Source of the DNA: Saprospiraceae bacterium
GTDB taxonomy: Bacteria; Bacteroidota; Bacteroidia; Chitinophagales; Saprospiraceae
Direction of reading: 5' to 3'
NCBI GenBank assembly: GCA_022841745.1
Contig: JALHQW010000031.1
Location: forward strand, 19,407 to 83,406
Length of the DNA: 64,000 bases
The notes under the pieces are model-generated. The model had not been told where the DNA came from, ran no database searches, and saw only the letters and a list, made by a program, of their open reading frames with translations. Position numbers and translations under genes: made by a program. Positions 59,796-64,000 of this stretch are shown here, piece by piece (position 1 is the first letter of the stretch; the number at the start of each line of letters is the position of its first letter).

Positions 59796-60307
59796 AATAT
59801 CAAGGTATTCGTTTGGCCGCTATATTAAGGGTCTGATTTGAAATCCATGAAATATTTTTTTGAAATATGTGGCCTCGCTAAATAATTCACACCCATAGAA
59901 CTACAAGCTGGCATGGCCAAGTCACTCCTTTTGTGGGTTTAAGTGCTTCATGAGCCTACTGAATCCAAGCAGGTAATAGGCCATAGCGGGCTTCGCAAAC
60001 ACCGCTGTAAAACAAAAATATTGTTTGTGCTCTCTTCGTAAAACATAATTCCGCTTGTTTTGCAGGAGCCATCAATTTCGGGTGATATGTCACTATAGGT
60101 GAGCCTATTTGGAACTGCGTCTTTTGGAAACAATCATACACAAAATGCCCTCAACCGCGAAGCTCAATCTGATTCAGAGATGAGTTCCAATCACTCACCT
60201 CGTTGATTCAATTAGGTATCATTGGCTTCTTGTACAGGCTTATTGGGTGGTGCTTTGGCCAATAGGCTAACTGGCCAAAGCACCACCACCATCTCCTTTC
60301 CCGATGT
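59796..60307. other. Intergenic stretch before the giant surface protein end
   Basis: 512 bp with no clear gene. It includes a strong hairpin at 60246-60287, and the promoter of the FG-GAP gene must be near 59,800-59,900. Short open frames at 59948-60141 look non-coding. Confidence 0.5.
60246..60287 (-). terminator. Terminator of the giant surface protein gene
   Basis: GGTGGTGCTTTGGCCA (60246-60261) pairs perfectly with TGGCCAAAGCACCACC (60272-60287), 20 bp after the stop codon of the 60308 gene. Confidence 0.75.
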
Positions 60308-63300
60308 CTAAGGAAGATGCTCGATAGCTATAAAGTTTGCAAGGTACCCGGTGTTCAGGGGATGTGAAAGCACTGAGTTTAGTAGCAAAAATGCCCGATC
60401 ATTCATTGGCCCTTGATATATTGTCTTGCCGTCTAAGTTAACGTCAGGGCGGTTGTAGCCTGTTACAATATAATTGGCCAAGTTTTCCGTATTGTCTGGG
60501 TTGGCAACTACCTGTGAAAACAGCGCAAAAATATCGTTGTTGGGCCCTTGGTATATCGCCCGGCGGTCACCATTGATATCGCCTGCCCAGAGAGACTTCC
60601 CTCCGCTGCCCGTCGTCTTTCCTGCCACTGAGCCGCCTCTCACACCGAGGCTTGGGCTGTTAAAATCCACAAGAGGCGGGCCGTCCGTGGTGAGGAACCA
60701 AGGGTCTGCGGTTGCCATGCCTAAATGGTTGCGGTGCCTTATGGATACCACATAATCCCCTTCGGGCTGTGTAGGGAAAATGATGGTTTCGCCACCATCG
60801 GCTGAGATCACATCCCCATCCCTCTGCACAAGTGCGGAGGTTGTTGCAAGCACTGTTTTTGGGTCGGCTGCGTCTCTTATTTCCAAAAAGACCCAATCCG
60901 TCACGGCATTGTTTCCAAGCACGTGAAAAATGCTTTGCGAGGCCGTCTCTCCCCCTCCCTTACTTTTGTGCTGAAATCCCTGCATATCTGAGTAGGGCTC
61001 CAATTCGGGTAGGTATTGGTGGCTGCGCAAGTCATCCCGCATGGGGCTGCCGGGCTGTGTGCCTATAAGGGCACCAGACAGTAGTGCCTTTAGCCTCACG
61101 GCTGCCACCCGGCAGGTGTCGTTTCTCGACGCAAGGATCACGTTTCCACAATCATCAACCGCCACCCATGCACGGCTTGTCTGCAGCCCCTCGGCTATCA
61201 TCGTCTCGCTTTCAGTGTACCCGAAAGCCACTTGGTCATCGCAGTTGTCAATAGCGAAGAGATTGACTCCAGGTTGCAATTTTGCAGTTTCATTGAAACA
61301 GTAAAGGTCTTGCTCCAATGGGATTGATCCTTCAACCACTATATACCCAAGCTCCTCATCGGGGTGTAAACCGTCAAGGTAGTCCCATTCTTGTACCCGG
61401 ACTTCAAAGCTATTGGGGGTCACGTTCCGAACACGAACATTGGCGGCTTGCAAATTGGCCGAGGGCACCCCGCCAAATATGACGACGGGCTTGGTGTACC
61501 TGTTCGCAAGGGAAATGGTCTTCCAGTTGTGGTCAACTGTAGCCTTGCCGCTTTCCCCGAAGAAGATTCCCGTTGAGTCTGTCAGGTAACTATCGCCCAA
61601 TAGTGCAATGTAACCTATATTCTCGTCCATGTGGTTTATCTCCGTGCCTTTTGACTGCTCTTCTTGCAGGAAGAACTTGACACCAGCAGAAGTCTCACTG
61701 TTGGTCCTGATGGTTACTGCATCTTCTTCGTTTGTGGTCTGTGGTTGTGCGATGAACGCGGGGGGGGCAGTGAATGGCATGGCATAGCTCTGGGACTTCT
61801 CTGTCTGGTTGACAGAAGGAATGATATCAACCAATATCTGCGAAGCCCCAGTACTGCTTCCTTTTTCTATGGCCGTCCAGGAAACAGACTCTTTTCCATG
61901 TAACCGGTCGCTGCCTTCCTCCTCCATCAACCTGACCTCAAAGCCAGACTTGGAAACATAGCGTACCTGTACGCTGGCCGCCGATGCGTCATTGCTGCTG
62001 GTGAGGGTTGCCAGCACGACCGGTGGAGTGTTGAAGTGCACGGGGAATTTCACATATTTCCACAGGTGCGAAGTGTTTTTGGCAATGCCCGCCGCCATCT
62101 TTTTGCCATTCGGCAAGGTGTACAGGCGGAACAGTTCAGGTTTTACTTCATCTTGCACTACGACTAGCTGGGAGTCTGAACTGCTATTACCGCAAAGATC
62201 AGTGGCTGTCCATGTACGGGTTATGGTGTAGGTGCCACAAGTTCCGGAGTTGGCAAAATCATCCGCTTCTTCCAGTGAGACATAAATACCCGGGCACGCA
62301 TCTAGGGCAAAGATGATAGGAGGCACTGGTATCTCATCGTCGCAGGAAATTGTAAGGTCGGCTGGTACATTGAGCATTACTGGTGGTTGGGTATCACCAA
62401 TGTTAATGGTAGCAGTGGCAGTGGCACAGCAGCCAGTCGTCTGATTGCAGACCTGATACGTGAAGTTGTCAACTGTGCAGGCATTAGTATTGGGGTCATA
62501 AGTAAAGACTCCGAAGTTGTTTATCTGTATTGTACCTTTAGTAGTCGGAGAAGTAATGGAGAAAATGGGATTTTGTAAATTGCCATCGTTCATGCTCACC
62601 ACATTGCCGTAGGTCACACCGGGGCAGGAGGTAAACACATCGTCCACAAGGACCGGGGCGCCAGTGACCGAACAGTCAGGGTCGGCGCAGTCAATCAGGC
62701 CATCGCCGTCGTTGTCAACGCCGTCAATACAATTTTCACCACAGGCCGTAACTGTTACGGTGACAGAGGCGGTGGAAGAGCAGCCCGTAGCGCTCGTCAC
62801 GGTGACGGTGTAAACAGTGGTACTCGCGGGTGTTACGGTTTTTGACGCTCCACTACCGAGGCCATTGCTCCAAGCAAACGAATAGGGCGATGTACCACCG
62901 CTCGCTATTGCTGTGAGGGTAGTGGAAGTCCCATTGCAAATGGACTTCGAGTTCCCTGCGCTGGAAGTTGGGCTGCAATCGCTGTCGGTACAATCAATCA
63001 GGCCATCGCCGTCGTTGTCAATGCCATCGGTGCAGATTTCACATAACTGGTCAATGGTGAACGGAAAAGTTCGGGGACACTCACTGTTAGCATTTCTCGC
63101 ATAAAAAACATAACTGCCTGGGGCAAGGTTTGTGAAGGTATTGCTGCTTGACCAAGTGGTATTGTTGCTACTGTATTCGTAACTGCCGCTACCGCCCGTA
63201 GCGGTAATGGTTATGGACCCATTGGAGACACCGCACCCGGCATCTATTTTGTTTGTCGAACCGCCTAGCCCGCAGCCTGGGTCATCGCAGTCAACAAGGC

Positions 63301-64000
63301 CATCGCCATCGTTATCAATGCCGTCGGTGCAGTCTTCCGAGCAAAAGTTCACCACAACGGTCACTTGTGCAGTAGAGGTACAGCCTCCGCCACTGGTCAC
63401 CGTAACGGTGTAGGTGGTCGTCATATTCGGGCTGATGTTATGGCTAATGCCGTTGCCAAGGCCATTGTCCCAAATATACGTGTAGGGGCCAGCCCCACCG
63501 CTTGCGCTGGCTGAAATAGTGGAGCTTTCGCCAACGCAAATTGACAACGAAGTCACGTTGGTATTGATGTTCAGGAAGTTGGCACAATCTGGGTCAGCAC
63601 AGTCAATGAGCCCATCACCGTCGTCGTCAGCGCCGTTGTCGCAGATTTCGCTGCATGGGCCACTGACGGTTACCGTTACCTGATCAGTAGCTGTGCATCC
63701 ATTAACATCCGTGACTGTTACTGTGTAGGTTGTCGTACTGACTTGAGTAACTGTTTTGGTTGCCCCGCTCCCTAAGCCGTTGCTCCATGAATAGGAAGTT
63801 CCACCACTTGCAGTCAACGTAGTCGAAGACCCTGAACAGATGCTTACATCCGCCCCGGCATTTGCCAAGGGGCCGGCGGCCACCGTAACGGTCGCCGAGT
63901 TGGAGGTCACGTTGCCGCAGCCGCTGCCGGAGGCACTTACGACGGCCCGGTAATAAGTGGTGGCAGCCAATGCCGCCGTCGTGTAGCTGCTCGACGTGGC
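60308..64000 (-). CDS. C-terminal part of a giant modular surface protein (runs off right edge)
   Basis: 1,231 codons are visible, open to the window end, so the start is outside. Repeated SprB/Ig-like modules (S-x-W-S-N-G-L-G-S-G-A-T-K and T-T-x-Y-T-V-T-V-T patterns) alternate with four MopE-type calcium motifs (C-x-D/N-G-x-D-N/D-D-G-D-G-L-I/V-D-C). Then follow a post-Ig region (VLLVDDVFTSCPGVTYGN), an HYR-like part (PPVMLNVPADLTISC) and two H-type-lectin-like modules (VRVRNVTPNSFEVRVQEWDYLDG). The C-terminus has paired repeats with DINGDRRAIYQGPNNDI and DVNLDGKTIYQGPMNDR. Such proteins are adhesins or gliding-surface proteins; no standard type IX tail is obvious. Confidence 0.85.
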   Translation of the reverse strand, partial: ATSSSYTTAALAATTYYRAVVSASGSGCGNVTSNSATVTVAAGPLANAGADVSICSGSSTTLTASGGTSYSWSNGLGSGATKTVTQVSTTTYTVTVTDVNGCTATDQVTVTVSGPCSEICDNGADDDGDGLIDCADPDCANFLNINTNVTSLSICVGESSTISASASGGAGPYTYIWDNGLGNGISHNISPNMTTTYTVTVTSGGGCTSTAQVTVVVNFCSEDCTDGIDNDGDGLVDCDDPGCGLGGSTNKIDAGCGVSNGSITITATGGSGSYEYSSNNTTWSSSNTFTNLAPGSYVFYARNANSECPRTFPFTIDQLCEICTDGIDNDGDGLIDCTDSDCSPTSSAGNSKSICNGTSTTLTAIASGGTSPYSFAWSNGLGSGASKTVTPASTTVYTVTVTSATGCSSTASVTVTVTACGENCIDGVDNDGDGLIDCADPDCSVTGAPVLVDDVFTSCPGVTYGNVVSMNDGNLQNPIFSITSPTTKGTIQINNFGVFTYDPNTNACTVDNFTYQVCNQTTGCCATATATINIGDTQPPVMLNVPADLTISCDDEIPVPPIIFALDACPGIYVSLEEADDFANSGTCGTYTITRTWTATDLCGNSSSDSQLVVVQDEVKPELFRLYTLPNGKKMAAGIAKNTSHLWKYVKFPVHFNTPPVVLATLTSSNDASAASVQVRYVSKSGFEVRLMEEEGSDRLHGKESVSWTAIEKGSSTGASQILVDIIPSVNQTEKSQSYAMPFTAPPAFIAQPQTTNEEDAVTIRTNSETSAGVKFFLQEEQSKGTEINHMDENIGYIALLGDSYLTDSTGIFFGESGKATVDHNWKTISLANRYTKPVVIFGGVPSANLQAANVRVRNVTPNSFEVRVQEWDYLDGLHPDEELGYIVVEGSIPLEQDLYCFNETAKLQPGVNLFAIDNCDDQVAFGYTESETMIAEGLQTSRAWVAVDDCGNVILASRNDTCRVAAVRLKALLSGALIGTQPGSPMRDDLRSHQYLPELEPYSDMQGFQHKSKGGGETASQSIFHVLGNNAVTDWVFLEIRDAADPKTVLATTSALVQRDGDVISADGGETIIFPTQPEGDYVVSIRHRNHLGMATADPWFLTTDGPPLVDFNSPSLGVRGGSVAGKTTGSGGKSLWAGDINGDRRAIYQGPNNDIFALFSQVVANPDNTENLANYIVTGYNRPDVNLDGKTIYQGPMNDRAFLLLNSVLSHPLNTGYLANFIAIEHLP

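Noticed and set aside
60308..64000. CRISPR-like array in the repeated 63-kb DNA
   Set aside because: The repeats are in-frame protein modules with diverged bases and irregular spacing, not identical short repeats.
1..64000. tRNA or rRNA genes
   Set aside because: No cloverleaf or rRNA-like conserved sequence was recognised on either strand by eye.

Overview
The window looks like DNA from a member of the Bacteroidota, probably a Saprospirales-type organism (Lewinella/Haliscomenobacter-like). The signs are a GH18 chitinase with a type IX secretion (Por) C-terminal tail, lipoprotein signals of the SC/GC type, H-type-lectin and MopE-like calcium repeats in a giant surface protein, and TPR/coiled-coil/HTH sensors typical of that phylum. 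This assignment is inferred from protein features, not from a marker gene. No tRNA, rRNA or CRISPR array was recognised.

Positions 1-12,000 form a replicon backbone. On the left edge is a tyrosine recombinase fused to an AAA-type ATPase (cut by the window). It is followed by 1.4 kb of repeat-rich non-coding DNA, a ParA ATPase with a small partner, an iteron-type origin (about ten TAACA-N5-TGGGAA repeats) in front of a Rep_3-type initiator, three more iterons in front of a KilA-N protein, two small secreted proteins of unknown function, a DnaB-N/RecA-type helicase and a DnaG-type primase broken by one in-frame TAA. TTTACTTACTGACGTA repeats, one of them a perfect 34-bp palindrome, punctuate the par/rep genes. 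The window is therefore from a large plasmid or chromid, or from a chromosome carrying an integrated plasmid; the window alone cannot decide.

After 1.2 kb without genes, positions 12,950-58,150 hold an almost entirely minus-strand run of tightly packed and often overlapping genes dominated by thiol and oxidant chemistry. They include an ergothioneine-type operon (EgtD, EgtB and partners, with a Rieske-TPP enzyme fusion), two OsmC proteins (one fused to a hydrolase), two DUF427 proteins, a VPGUxxT-like thioredoxin/MsrA-like protein, AhpD-like and DUF302 proteins, two thioredoxins, an RclA/MerA-like flavoprotein, a glutaredoxin-glutaredoxin-thioredoxin reductase fusion, DUF1223, TlpA/AhpC-like proteins, Dps, SelO, and a large methionine-sulfoxide-repair set (five MsrA-type and three MsrB-type domains, including an MsrB-MsrA fusion and lipoprotein forms of each). 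Transporters (BCCT, CaCA, a frameshifted CPA1 antiporter), a uracil-DNA glycosylase and a sensor histidine kinase (the only clear plus-strand gene of this part) are interspersed. I read this as an oxidant/reactive-chlorine damage defence and repair island associated with the plasmid-type replicon.

Positions 58,400-64,000 hold an FG-GAP repeat membrane-anchored protein and the C-terminal 1,231 residues of a giant modular surface protein running off the right edge. Recent mobility and decay are visible: a 207-bp MITE splits a TPR/HTH sensor gene with a 7-8 bp target duplication; a second MITE family occurs twice with 3-bp duplications; the primase has a nonsense codon; the antiporter has a homopolymer frameshift; and a membrane-protein gene is degenerate.
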